Positions 7,552-15,916 of a DNA stretch of 64,000 nucleotides are shown one piece after another. Source of the DNA: Bradyrhizobium sp. CCGUVB4N. GTDB lineage: Bacteria; Pseudomonadota; Alphaproteobacteria; Rhizobiales; Xanthobacteraceae. The position numbers were made by a program, and so were the translations under genes. The notes under the pieces were generated by a model. That model was not told the origin of the DNA. It was given only the letters and a program-made list of their open reading frames with translations, and did not search any database. The DNA lies in assembly GCF_024199945.1 (NCBI RefSeq), contig NZ_JANADP010000001.1, positions 7,192,001-7,256,000 on the forward strand, read 5' to 3'. The first letter of the stretch is position 1. Every line of letters begins with the position of its first letter.

Positions 7552-8741
7552 GCGATGTGCTCCCAACCATCCCGCCCGACGCCAGCGACAGCCTCGCAGT
7601 GCTGGAGAAACAGCGTTCGACGGCGGAGACGTTTGGTATTCCGCTCGCGGTGCTGCTCGAGATCACCCATCGCTGCCCGCTGCAGTGCCCCTATTGCTCC
7701 AACCCAGTCGAACTCGATCGCTCGGGCAAGGAGCTGACCACCGACGAATGGAAGAAAGTGCTGAGCGAGCTCGCCGAGATCGGCGTGCTGCAGGTGCATT
7801 TCTCCGGCGGCGAGCCGACCGCGCGGAAGGATCTGGTCGAGCTGGTCAAGCATGCCAGCGACGTCGGGCTCTACACCAACCTCATCACCTCGGCCGTGCT
7901 GCTGACGCGCGAGCGGCTCGGCGAGCTTGCCGATGCCGGGCTCTGCCACGTGCAGATCTCCTTCCAGGGCATCGAAGAAGGGCTCGCCGACCGCGTCGCC
8001 GGCTACAAGGGCGGCCACCGCAAGAAGCTCGAAGTCGCGAAATGGACCCGCGAGCTCGATTTGCCGCTCACCGTGAATGCGGTGATGCACCGGCAGAATT
8101 TGCATCAGCTTCCCGACATCATCCAGATGTCGATCGATCTCGACGCCGATCGGCTCGAAGTCGCCAACGTCCAGTATTACGGCTGGGCGTTGAAGAACCG
8201 CGCCGCGCTGATGCCGACGGTGGCGCAGCTCGACGAATGCACGCGCATCGTCGAGGAGGCGCGCGAACGGCTGAAAGGCACGCTCGCGATCGATTACGTC
8301 GTGCCGGATTACTACGCGCTGCGGCCGAAGAAGTGCATGGGCGGCTGGGGCCGGCAGTTCTTCAACATCTCGCCCGCCGGCAAGGTGCTGCCCTGCCACG
8401 CCGCCGAGAGCATCACCGGGCTCGACTTCGAGTCGGTGCGCTCCAATCATTCGATCGCCTGGATCTGGCAGAACTCCGACGCCTTCAACCGCTATCGCGG
8501 CACCGGCTGGATGAAGGAGCCGTGCAAGACCTGCGAATTCCGCGAGATCGATTTTGGCGGCTGCCGCTGCCAGGCCTTCGCGCTGACCGGTGATGCCGCC
8601 AACACCGACCCGGCCTGCGCGCTGTCGCCGCTGCACGAGACCATCTTCAAGCAGGCCGAGCGCGAGGCCGAGGGCGAAACCAACCGCTTCCTCTATCGCA
8701 ATTTTGCCGGCGGCACTCTGGAATCCGGGAATGACGCCTGA
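7548..8741 (+). CDS. pqqE: PqqE, radical SAM enzyme crosslinking PqqA
   Basis: 397 residues. It forms the carbon-carbon bond between Glu16 and Tyr20 of PqqA. The radical SAM cluster ligands C43, C47 and C50 lie in HRCPLQCPYC. The C-terminal SPASM region is cysteine-rich (KKCMGGWG, VLPCHAAES, CKTCEFRE, GGCRCQAF, DPACALS) and binds the auxiliary clusters. It is translationally coupled to pqqD upstream. The next gene starts inside its 3' end at 8731, so the downstream peptidase is part of the same transcript. Confidence 0.97.
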   Translation: MSDVLPTIPPDASDSLAVLEKQRSTAETFGIPLAVLLEITHRCPLQCPYCSNPVELDRSGKELTTDEWKKVLSELAEIGVLQVHFSGGEPTARKDLVELVKHASDVGLYTNLITSAVLLTRERLGELADAGLCHVQISFQGIEEGLADRVAGYKGGHRKKLEVAKWTRELDLPLTVNAVMHRQNLHQLPDIIQMSIDLDADRLEVANVQYYGWALKNRAALMPTVAQLDECTRIVEEARERLKGTLAIDYVVPDYYALRPKKCMGGWGRQFFNISPAGKVLPCHAAESITGLDFESVRSNHSIAWIWQNSDAFNRYRGTGWMKEPCKTCEFREIDFGGCRCQAFALTGDAANTDPACALSPLHETIFKQAEREAEGETNRFLYRNFAGGTLESGNDA

Positions 8742-9717
8742 CGCCGACGCGGCCGCATCGGCCAGACGTGCCGATCCCTTTGCGCCGCTGACCTCCGAGA
8801 TGGTGGATGTCGGCGATGACCACGAGCTCCATGTCGAGAGCGTCGGCCGCGCCGACGGCATCCCCGCCATCTATTTGCATGGCGGGCCGGGCAGCGGCTG
8901 CCAGCCGGATCATCGCCGGCTCTTTGATCCCGAGCGCATGCATGCCGTGCTGTTCGACCAGCGCGGCTGTGGCCGCAGCCGTCCGAAGGGCTCGCGCGAG
9001 CACAACACGACGGCGCATCTGATCGCGGACATGGAGAAGATCCGCGAAAGGTTCGGCATCGCACGCTGGATGGTGGTCGGCGGCTCCTGGGGTGCCACGC
9101 TGGCGCTGGCCTACGCGCAGGCTCATCCCGAGCGCGTCTCCGGCATTGCGCTGCGCGCGACCTTCCTGGGCACGCAGGCAGAGGTCGAGATCGCCTTCAC
9201 CTCGCGCCTGGCGCAGTTCTATCCAACGCTGCACGAGGATTTTCTGAGTGTTCTGCCGCCGGAGGAACGCGCGCAGCCGGTGCAAGCCTATTATCGCCGC
9301 ATCCTCGATGCCGATCCGGCCGTGCACGGACCTGCCTCGCGCGCCTGGCATGACACCGAACGCGCCCTGTCGGAGCACAAGCCGGCCAAGACACGCATCG
9401 ACCTTGCCTCGCTCAACGTCTGGCGCACGCTGCCGGCGACGCCGTTCATGGAGGCGCATTATTTCGTCAACAATTCCTTCATGAGCGAAGACCAGTTGTT
9501 GCGAAACGCTCCCCGGCTCGCCGGCATTCCGGGCATCATCGTGCAAGGACGCTACGACCTGTTGTGCCCTCCTGAGACATCTCAGGCGCTCGCGAAAGTT
9601 TGGCCGGGTTCCGAGGTCAGGATCGTGGAAGAAGCCGGACATTCGCTCTATGATGCTGGCGTGCGGGACGCGGTCATGAAGTCGATCGCCGACCTCGCGT
9701 CTAAGATGCCACGCTAG
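8731..9717 (+). CDS. pip: Proline-iminopeptidase-like alpha/beta hydrolase coupled to pqqE
   Basis: 328 residues, right for prolyl aminopeptidase (family S33), which removes N-terminal proline. Motifs: oxyanion loop HGGPG (50-54), DQRGCGRS (76-83), nucleophile S119 in GGSWG, and the likely acid and base D276 (GRYD) and H304 (GHS). The ATG at 8731 lies 11 bases before the end of pqqE, so the gene is the sixth cistron of the pqq operon. No pqqF or other PQQ peptidase is present in the window. Because PQQ maturation needs proteolysis of crosslinked PqqA, a role there is attractive, but it is inferred only from position. Confidence 0.9.
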   Translation: MTPDADAAASARRADPFAPLTSEMVDVGDDHELHVESVGRADGIPAIYLHGGPGSGCQPDHRRLFDPERMHAVLFDQRGCGRSRPKGSREHNTTAHLIADMEKIRERFGIARWMVVGGSWGATLALAYAQAHPERVSGIALRATFLGTQAEVEIAFTSRLAQFYPTLHEDFLSVLPPEERAQPVQAYYRRILDADPAVHGPASRAWHDTERALSEHKPAKTRIDLASLNVWRTLPATPFMEAHYFVNNSFMSEDQLLRNAPRLAGIPGIIVQGRYDLLCPPETSQALAKVWPGSEVRIVEEAGHSLYDAGVRDAVMKSIADLASKMPR

Positions 9718-9723
9718 AGATCT

Positions 9724-9843
9724 AGACCCTCATCCTGAGGAGCGCTCCGATGGAGCGCGTCTCGAAGGATGAAAGGCCGCGATGCTACAGCGGGGCCTTC
9801 ATGGTTCGAGACGCCACTTCGTGGCTCCTCACCATGAGGGTCT
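9724..9843. repeat. Palindromic intergenic repeat, family B, copy 2
   Basis: Arms AGACCCTCATCCTGAGGAGC (9724-9743) and GCTCCTCACCATGAGGGTCT (9824-9843) are complementary apart from two central positions. Internal hairpins carry the TCTCGAAGGATGA element shared with the other family B copies. It lies directly after the pip stop. Confidence 0.8.
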
Positions 9844-9871
9844 GGGTTCGCATGGGAAGGACAACAAGAAA

Positions 9872-10549
9872 ATGCCGCTCGCCGGGACAGGCATGCTGCT
9901 GACGTCGATGAACATCGACGCCGCAGATGAAGCCGATTTCAATCGCTGGTACGATCGCGAGCATCTGGAAGAACGCGTTGCGATCGAGGGCTTTCTGGAA
10001 GCGCGGCGCTACGTCGCGCACGCCGCCAATCCCAAATATCTCTCGCTGTATTCGACCGCGACGCTCGACGTGCTCGACAGTCCCGCCTACCGGACGCGCC
10101 TGGCCAACCAGACCGAATGGTCGCGGCGGACCATGGCGCATTTCATGAACATGCTGCGCGTGGTCGCGCGCATCACCATCAGCAAGGGCACCGGCCGCGG
10201 CGCTGCGCTCGGTCTGGTGCGGCTGCGCCCCACCGCCGACAATGCCGGGGCGTGGCGTGATGCACTGCAAGAAAAGCTGGTGCCGCAAGACCGCGAAGGC
10301 ATCATCTCGATGCACCTGCTCGAGACCGAGCCGGAATTGTCGGGCGCGACCGGCGATATCCCAGCGGTGCGCAACGAAGGCGCACGCGACTGGTTCGTGC
10401 TGATCGACGGCACGCGTGTCGGCGCGGTCTCGGCGGTCATCGCCGAGCGCTTCACCGGACCAGCCGCCGCGCCCTTCCCGCTGCCCGTCTCCGTCGGCAC
10501 CTACAGCCTGATGTGGGACCTCGCGAAGAGCGATATCGCGAGCAGCTGA
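9872..10549 (+). CDS. Conserved hypothetical protein, probable duplicated dimeric alpha-beta barrel
   Basis: 225 residues. The ATG at 9872 follows a GGAAGG ribosome binding site and clears the upstream repeat; an open extension through the repeat is not credible. The N-terminal half has a pattern of EthD/antibiotic-monooxygenase-like small domains (FNRWYDREHLEERVAIEGF then a strand with RRYVAH). The second half repeats a similar strand-helix plan, suggesting two ferredoxin-like domains in one chain. No catalytic residue can be named. It is a stand-alone gene, and no function is assigned. Confidence 0.75.
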   Translation: MPLAGTGMLLTSMNIDAADEADFNRWYDREHLEERVAIEGFLEARRYVAHAANPKYLSLYSTATLDVLDSPAYRTRLANQTEWSRRTMAHFMNMLRVVARITISKGTGRGAALGLVRLRPTADNAGAWRDALQEKLVPQDREGIISMHLLETEPELSGATGDIPAVRNEGARDWFVLIDGTRVGAVSAVIAERFTGPAAAPFPLPVSVGTYSLMWDLAKSDIASS

Positions 10550-10664
10550 AACATCATCCGCATCGCAATATATTGCACCGCCGCATTGGTCGCCCGCGCG
10601 GTGTTAATGCTGTGTGCGCGCAGCTCCCATGAAAGGCGGTGATCGCGAAAATTTGCCGTTGTAC

Positions 10665-10681
10665 TTGGGAATGGTTCTAAT
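10665..10681. promoter_or_regulatory. Possible degenerate iron-control element
   Basis: TTGGGAATGGTTCTAAT upstream of the iron-sulfur oxidoreductase operon resembles the Irr/ICE inverted repeat known in rhizobia (TTTAGAA-N3-TTCTAAA). The right half is nearly perfect, while the left half has two mismatches. A TAATAA overlapping it could serve as a -10 box. The match is weak and found by eye; it is recorded because the downstream enzyme carries several iron-sulfur clusters. Confidence 0.25.
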
Positions 10682-10789
10682 AAGCTAACCCAATGACGTC
10701 ATTCAGAAACCAGATCGCCGCGCGTTAAGCGTCGACAAGCTCAAAGAAAAGGCCGCCGGGTCTTTGAGCCTGCGCGGACGAGGGTAGGA

Positions 10790-12589
10790 ATGAAACCGAC
10801 CGATATCGCGGCCCCCGACTACTTTCACAAGGTAGTCGATTGTCAGTGGGCCTGTCCTGCGCACACCCCGGTTCCCGAATACATCCGATTGATCGCACAA
10901 GGCCGCTACAGCGACGCCTACATGATCAATTGGAAATCGAACGTGTTTCCCGGAATTCTGGGACGCACCTGCGATCGCCCATGCGAGCCGGCGTGCCGCC
11001 GCGGACGCGTCGAGGAAACGCCGGTGGCGATCTGCCGCCTCAAGCGCGTCGCCGCCGACTTCAAGGACGACATCAAGCAGCGCCTGCCGCACCCGACCGC
11101 GAAGAACGGCAAGCGCGTCGCGTTCGTCGGCGGCGGTCCCGCGTCGCTGACGGTGGCGCGCGATCTCGCGCCGCTCGGCTATCACTGCACCGTATTCGAC
11201 GGTGATCCCGAAGCCGGCGGCATGATGCGGACGCAGATCCCGAAATTCCGCCTGCCCAATTCGGTCATCGACGAGGAGACCGGCTACATCCTCAACCTCG
11301 GCGTCGAGTTCAAAGGCGGCCATCGCATCGAGAGCATGAAGGCCCTGCTCGCCGAGAAGTACGACGCAATCTTCGTCGGCTCCGGCGCGCCGCGCGGCCG
11401 CGAGCTCGACATTCCCGGCCGAAAGGAAGCCGCGAGCAATATCCATATCGGCATCGACTGGCTGTCGTCCGTGTCGTTCGGCCACACCGACAAGATCGGC
11501 AAGCGCGTGATCGTGCTCGGCGGCGGCAACACCGCGATGGATTGCTGCCGCACCGCGCGCCGCCTCGGCGGCGAGAAAGTCACGGTGATCGTGCGTTCCG
11601 GCTTCGAGGAGATGAAAGCCTCGCCCTGGGAGAAGGAGGACGCGATCCACGAGGATATTCCGATCCTCAACTATATGGTGCCGGTGGAATTCAAGCATGT
11701 CGCCGGCAAACTCATCGGCGTCACCTTCCAGCACGTCAAAGCCGAGTTCGACGCAAAAGGCCGCCGCAATCTGGTGCCTTCGGGCGATCCCGATCAGACC
11801 ATTCCCTGCGACGACGTGCTGGTCGCGGTCGGCCAGGAGAACGCTTTCCCCTGGATCGAGCCGGATTGCGGCATCGAGTTCGACAAATGGCACATGCCCA
11901 AGGTCGATCCGCAGACCTTCGTCTCGACCAACCCGAAGGTGTTCTTCGGCGGCGACGCCGCTTTCGGGCCGAAGAACATCATCTGGGCGGTGGCGCAGGG
12001 GCACGACGCCGCGCTGTCGATCCACAAGCTGCTGTCGGGCGAGGACATCACCGAACGTCCGCTGCCGGAGGTGCACGTCTCCTCGCAGAAGATGGGCATC
12101 CACGAATGGAGCTATGACAACGACATCTCCATCGACAAGCGCTTCAAGGTGCCGCATCGCGACAAGGTGATCGCGCTGAAGGACATCCGCACCGAGGTCG
12201 AGCTCGGCTACGACGTCAAGCTCGCGCTCGGCGAGGCGCATCGCTGCCTGAACTGCGACGTCCAGACCGTGTTCTCGACCTCGCTCTGCATCGAGTGCGA
12301 TGCCTGCGCCGATATCTGCCCGATGGACTGCATCACCTTCACCAATAATGGCGAGGAAGACGATCTGCGCCATCGGCTGAAGGCGCCCTCGCCGCGTCCG
12401 GATCAGGACCTCTACGTGTCCTCCGACCTCAAGACCGGGCGCGTGATGGTCAAGGACGAGGACGTCTGCCTGCATTGCGGGCTGTGCGCCGAGCGTTGTC
12501 CCACCGGTGCCTGGGACATGCAGAAATATTTCATCGAGATGACTCACGCAGGTTCGACATGTCCGACAAAAAGCCGATCAGCAGCGTAA
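10790..12589 (+). CDS. GltD-like FAD/NAD(P)H iron-sulfur subunit of 2-oxoacid oxidoreductase
   Basis: 599 residues, an electron-transfer flavoprotein. Order: an N-terminal cysteine cluster (C18, C22, C61, C65, C69) as in glutamate synthase small subunits; an FAD Rossmann motif VAFVGGGPAS near 111-118; an NAD(P)H motif VIVLGGGNTAMD near 241-252; then two ferredoxin-type motifs, CIECDACADICP near 500 and CLHCGLCAERCP near 560. The extra C-terminal 2[4Fe-4S] module separates it from true GltD. The next gene starts 31 bases before its end, so it is a subunit of the downstream 2-oxoacid oxidoreductase, probably linking ferredoxin-level electrons to NAD(P)+. The Azoarcus 2-oxoglutarate:NADP+ oxidoreductase, as I recall it, has the same plan. 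Confidence 0.88.
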   Translation: MKPTDIAAPDYFHKVVDCQWACPAHTPVPEYIRLIAQGRYSDAYMINWKSNVFPGILGRTCDRPCEPACRRGRVEETPVAICRLKRVAADFKDDIKQRLPHPTAKNGKRVAFVGGGPASLTVARDLAPLGYHCTVFDGDPEAGGMMRTQIPKFRLPNSVIDEETGYILNLGVEFKGGHRIESMKALLAEKYDAIFVGSGAPRGRELDIPGRKEAASNIHIGIDWLSSVSFGHTDKIGKRVIVLGGGNTAMDCCRTARRLGGEKVTVIVRSGFEEMKASPWEKEDAIHEDIPILNYMVPVEFKHVAGKLIGVTFQHVKAEFDAKGRRNLVPSGDPDQTIPCDDVLVAVGQENAFPWIEPDCGIEFDKWHMPKVDPQTFVSTNPKVFFGGDAAFGPKNIIWAVAQGHDAALSIHKLLSGEDITERPLPEVHVSSQKMGIHEWSYDNDISIDKRFKVPHRDKVIALKDIRTEVELGYDVKLALGEAHRCLNCDVQTVFSTSLCIECDACADICPMDCITFTNNGEEDDLRHRLKAPSPRPDQDLYVSSDLKTGRVMVKDEDVCLHCGLCAERCPTGAWDMQKYFIEMTHAGSTCPTKSRSAA

Positions 12590-14406
12590 ACGACTTCGTC
12601 GTCCGTTTCGCCAACGTCAACGGCTCGGGCTCGGCCAGCGCCAACGAGATGTTCGCGCGCGCGATCCTGCGCCATGGCGTGCCGGTGTCCCCGCGCAACA
12701 TCTTCCCCTCCAACATCCAGGGCCTGCCGACCTGGTACGAGGTGCGTGTCACCGAAGCCGGCCATCTCGGCGCCCGCGGCGGCGTCGACATGATGGTGGC
12801 GATGAACCCGCAGACCTGGGACAAGGACGTCGCCGGCATCGAGCCCGGCGGCTACCTGTTCTACGATTCCACCAAGCCGATGCCGTCGACGAAATTCCGC
12901 GACGACATCACCGTGATCGGCGTGCCGCTGACCGCGATCACCAACTCGACCTACACCGATCCACGCCAGCGCCAGCTGTTCAAGAACATCATCTATCTCG
13001 GCGCGCTCTCGGCGCTGCTGGAGATGGACCCGAAGCTGATCGAGCAACTGATCGGCGAGCAGTACAAGGGCAAGGAGAAGCTCTTGTCCTCCAACGTCCA
13101 TGCGCTGCATCTGGGCCGCGACTGGGCGCTGCAGAATTTGAAATGCCCGATCGGGCTGCGGGTGAAGAAGTCCGACAAGGTCGGTGACCGCATCTTCATC
13201 GAGGGCAACAGCGCCGCCGCCCTCGGCGCCGTCTATGGCGGCGCCACCGTGTGCGCCTGGTATCCGATCACGCCGTCCTCGTCGGTGGCGGAGGCCTTCA
13301 CCGCCCACTGCAAGAAGTACCGGCACGACCCGGAAACGGGCAAGGCGAAATACGCGATCGTGCAGGGCGAGGACGAGCTCGCCTCGATCGGTATCGTCAT
13401 CGGTGCCTCCTGGAATGGCGCCCGCGCCTTCACCGCCACCTCCGGCCCCGGCATCTCCTTGATGACCGAGTTCATCGGCCTCTCGTATTTTGCCGAGATC
13501 CCGGCCGTGATCATGAACATTCAACGCGCCGGCCCCTCCACGGGCATGCCGACCCGCACCCAGCAATGCGACATCATCGCCTGCGCCTATGCTTCGCATG
13601 GCGACACCAAGCACGTGCTGCTGTTCCCGGAAGATCCGGCCGAGGCCTTCGAGTTCGCGGCCGCCGCCTTCGATCTCGCCGAGCGGATCCAGACCACGAT
13701 CTTCCTGATGCTCGATCTCGACATCGGCATGAACCACCGGCTCTGCCGGCCGCTGAAGTGGGACGATGCCAAGCAGTATGACCGCGGCAAGGTGATGACC
13801 GCGGAGATGCTGGAAGAAGGCCGCGACTTCGGCCGCTATCTCGACGTCGACGGCGACGGCATTCCCTACCGCACCTATCCCGGCACGCACCCGACCAAGG
13901 GCTCGTACTTCACCCGCGGCACGTCGCGTGACCGCTATGCGCGCTATTCCGAGGAAGGTTCGGTCTATGCCGACAACATGCAGCGGCTGGTACGCAAGTT
14001 CGAGACTGCGCAGGACCTCGTGCCGCGGCCGCTGCAAGCCAATGCGGAACGGCCGACCAAATACGGCGTGATCTATTTCGGTTCGACCTCGCCGGCGATG
14101 GACGAGGCAATCGGATTGCTGGAGGCGCGCGGACATCAGCTCGACCGCCTGCGCATCCGTGCCTTCCCGTTCCACTCGAGCGTGGCGAGCTTCCTCGCCG
14201 AGCACGACTTCGTCTATGTCGTCGAGCAGAACCGCGACAGCCAGCTCCGCCAGCTCATCGTCAACGAGAACGGCATCGATCCCGTTCGCCTCGTGCCGAT
14301 CGTGCACTATGACGGCACCCCGATCACCGCCCGCTATATCGCAAAAGCCATTGGCGACCACCAGGATCACCTCAAGGTGACCCCGCTCCGCAAGGCCGTG
14401 TCATGA
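12559..14406 (+). CDS. korA: 2-oxoacid:acceptor oxidoreductase, fused gamma-alpha subunit
   Basis: 615 residues. The N-terminal ~190 residues (NVNGSGSASANEMFARAILRHG onward, ending near CPIGLRVKKSD) are a gamma domain; the rest is the alpha domain with AWYPITPSSSVAEAF and the TSGPGISLMTEFIGL substrate/CoA-side motifs. It decarboxylates a 2-oxoacid oxidatively to acyl-CoA together with the TPP-containing beta subunit. Gamma-alpha fusions are typical of 2-oxoglutarate oxidoreductases. The start at 12559 (MSDKKPIS) lies within the end of the preceding gene, and the stop overlaps the beta-subunit start (ATGA at 14403). Substrate is inferred from family resemblance, not from a specific residue, so the symbol is tentative. 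Confidence 0.88.
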   Translation: MSDKKPISSVNDFVVRFANVNGSGSASANEMFARAILRHGVPVSPRNIFPSNIQGLPTWYEVRVTEAGHLGARGGVDMMVAMNPQTWDKDVAGIEPGGYLFYDSTKPMPSTKFRDDITVIGVPLTAITNSTYTDPRQRQLFKNIIYLGALSALLEMDPKLIEQLIGEQYKGKEKLLSSNVHALHLGRDWALQNLKCPIGLRVKKSDKVGDRIFIEGNSAAALGAVYGGATVCAWYPITPSSSVAEAFTAHCKKYRHDPETGKAKYAIVQGEDELASIGIVIGASWNGARAFTATSGPGISLMTEFIGLSYFAEIPAVIMNIQRAGPSTGMPTRTQQCDIIACAYASHGDTKHVLLFPEDPAEAFEFAAAAFDLAERIQTTIFLMLDLDIGMNHRLCRPLKWDDAKQYDRGKVMTAEMLEEGRDFGRYLDVDGDGIPYRTYPGTHPTKGSYFTRGTSRDRYARYSEEGSVYADNMQRLVRKFETAQDLVPRPLQANAERPTKYGVIYFGSTSPAMDEAIGLLEARGHQLDRLRIRAFPFHSSVASFLAEHDFVYVVEQNRDSQLRQLIVNENGIDPVRLVPIVHYDGTPITARYIAKAIGDHQDHLKVTPLRKAVS

Positions 14407-15458
14407 CCTATATTGCCAAGCCGAAATTCTCTCACCCCGGGCTCAAGAAGAACGATCTCGGCTACACCCATCGCGACTACGAGGGCAAGATCTCGACGCT
14501 GTGCGCCGGTTGCGGCCACGATTCGATCACGGCCTCGATCATCGAGGCCTGCTACGAGCTCTCGATCGAGCCGCACCGGGTCGCCAAGATCTCCGGCATC
14601 GGCTGCTCATCGAAGACGCCGGACTACTTCCTTGGCAATTCGCACGGCTTCAACTCCGTGCACGGCCGCATGCCGTCGGTCTTGACCGGCGCCAACCTCG
14701 CCAATCGCGATCTAATTTATCTCGGCGTCTCCGGCGACGGCGACAGCGCCTCGATCGGCTTCGGCCAGTTCGCGCATTCGATCCGGCGCGGCGTCAACAT
14801 GACCTATATCGTCGAGAACAACGGCGTCTACGGCCTGACCAAGGGCCAGTTCTCGGCCACCGCCGACCGCGGCTCGAAGTCGAAGAAGGGCGTGACCAAC
14901 ACCGACAACGCCATCGACCTGGTCGCAATCGCGCTGCAGCTCGGGGCCACCTTCGTGGCGCGCTCGTTCTCCGGCGACAAAACCCAGCTGGTGCCGCTGA
15001 TCGCGGCCGCGATCGGCCACAAGGGCGCGTCCTTCATCGACGTCATCAGCCCCTGCATCGCCTTCAACAACCATGCCGGCTCGACCAAGAGCTTCGACTA
15101 TGTCCGCGAACACAATGACGCCGTGAATCGGCTCGACGTGCTGGTCGGTCGCGATCCCATCGCGGTCGACTACGCACCGGGTACGGTGCAGGTGGTCGAG
15201 CAGCATGACGGCAGCAAGATCGCGCTGCGCAAGATCGACGCCGATTACGATCCGCATGACCGGTTGGGGGCTCAGACATTCCTCGCCCGGCACGCCGCCA
15301 AGGGCCAGATCGTCACCGGGCTGCTCTACGTCGATCCCGACGCGGAAGATCTGCACAGCCATCTCAACACGGTCGAGACCCCGCTCAACACGCTGGAAGC
15401 GGATACGCTGTGCCCGGGCTCGTCGGTGCTGGACAAGATCAACGCCAGCCTGCGTTGA
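14403..15458 (+). CDS. korB: 2-oxoacid:acceptor oxidoreductase, TPP-binding beta subunit
   Basis: 351 residues. It binds thiamine diphosphate and a [4Fe-4S] cluster. LCAGCGHDSI near 37 and GIGCSS near 66 carry cluster/TPP-side cysteines, and the TPP pyrophosphate/Mg2+ motif is SGDGDSASIG followed by NNGVYGLTKGQ. PCIAFNNH near 220 is the conserved loop of this subunit. It is translationally coupled to the alpha subunit. Its stop lies exactly against the stop of the convergent DUF4399 gene, leaving no room for an intergenic terminator. Confidence 0.9.
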   Translation: MTYIAKPKFSHPGLKKNDLGYTHRDYEGKISTLCAGCGHDSITASIIEACYELSIEPHRVAKISGIGCSSKTPDYFLGNSHGFNSVHGRMPSVLTGANLANRDLIYLGVSGDGDSASIGFGQFAHSIRRGVNMTYIVENNGVYGLTKGQFSATADRGSKSKKGVTNTDNAIDLVAIALQLGATFVARSFSGDKTQLVPLIAAAIGHKGASFIDVISPCIAFNNHAGSTKSFDYVREHNDAVNRLDVLVGRDPIAVDYAPGTVQVVEQHDGSKIALRKIDADYDPHDRLGAQTFLARHAAKGQIVTGLLYVDPDAEDLHSHLNTVETPLNTLEADTLCPGSSVLDKINASLR

Positions 15459-15899
15459 TCATTTGCCGCGCGGCTGCCTGACGCGGACGGTGATCTTGTC
15501 CGAGACGACGGGCGGGTCGAACGGATAGTGCTTCGCATCACCCAGCACCAGCTGCAGGGTGTGGGTCCCGGGCGGAAGCTCGAGAGTCGTTTCTGTCTGC
15601 CCTGCCCCGAAATGCAGATGCGACTTGTCCTGCGGGATCGGCTCCTTGGGATCGATGGGGTCGTTGACGTCGATCAGCAAATGATGGTGGCCGGCGTTCT
15701 GATAATCGTCGCCGGCATGCGTCACACCCATGTTGCGCAAGCCGAACCGGACCAGGAACGCGCCGCGCACCCTTTGCCCGTCATACGGGGTTATGAAATA
15801 GACCTTCGCGTCCTTTGGAGCGGCCTTGCCTTGCGAGAAGGCCATGCCCGGGAGCAATGCGAGCGCCGCCGACAGCGCAAAGCAGCGAAGGATCTTCAT
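15459..15899 (-). CDS. DUF4399 periplasmic protein
   Basis: 146 residues with a clear signal peptide (MKILRCF, hydrophobic core, cleavage near AFSQG). The mature part is the DUF4399 domain: VYFITPYDGQRV near the start, a histidine-rich GHHHLLIDV loop, and LPPGTHTLQLVLGDAKH. The histidine and aspartate residues suggest metal or ligand binding, but no function is established. The start at 15899 is chosen over an arginine-rich extension because it begins the signal peptide. It lies 17 bases after the cyclase/SUMF1 gene on the same strand, so the two are probably co-transcribed. Confidence 0.85.
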   Translation of the reverse strand: MKILRCFALSAALALLPGMAFSQGKAAPKDAKVYFITPYDGQRVRGAFLVRFGLRNMGVTHAGDDYQNAGHHHLLIDVNDPIDPKEPIPQDKSHLHFGAGQTETTLELPPGTHTLQLVLGDAKHYPFDPPVVSDKITVRVRQPRGK

Positions 15900-15916
15900 C
15901 AATCTACTCCGGCAGT

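Noticed and set aside
10790..12589. Annotation as glutamate synthase small subunit (gltD)
   Set aside because: It carries an additional C-terminal pair of ferredoxin clusters and overlaps 2-oxoacid oxidoreductase subunits, with no gltB present.
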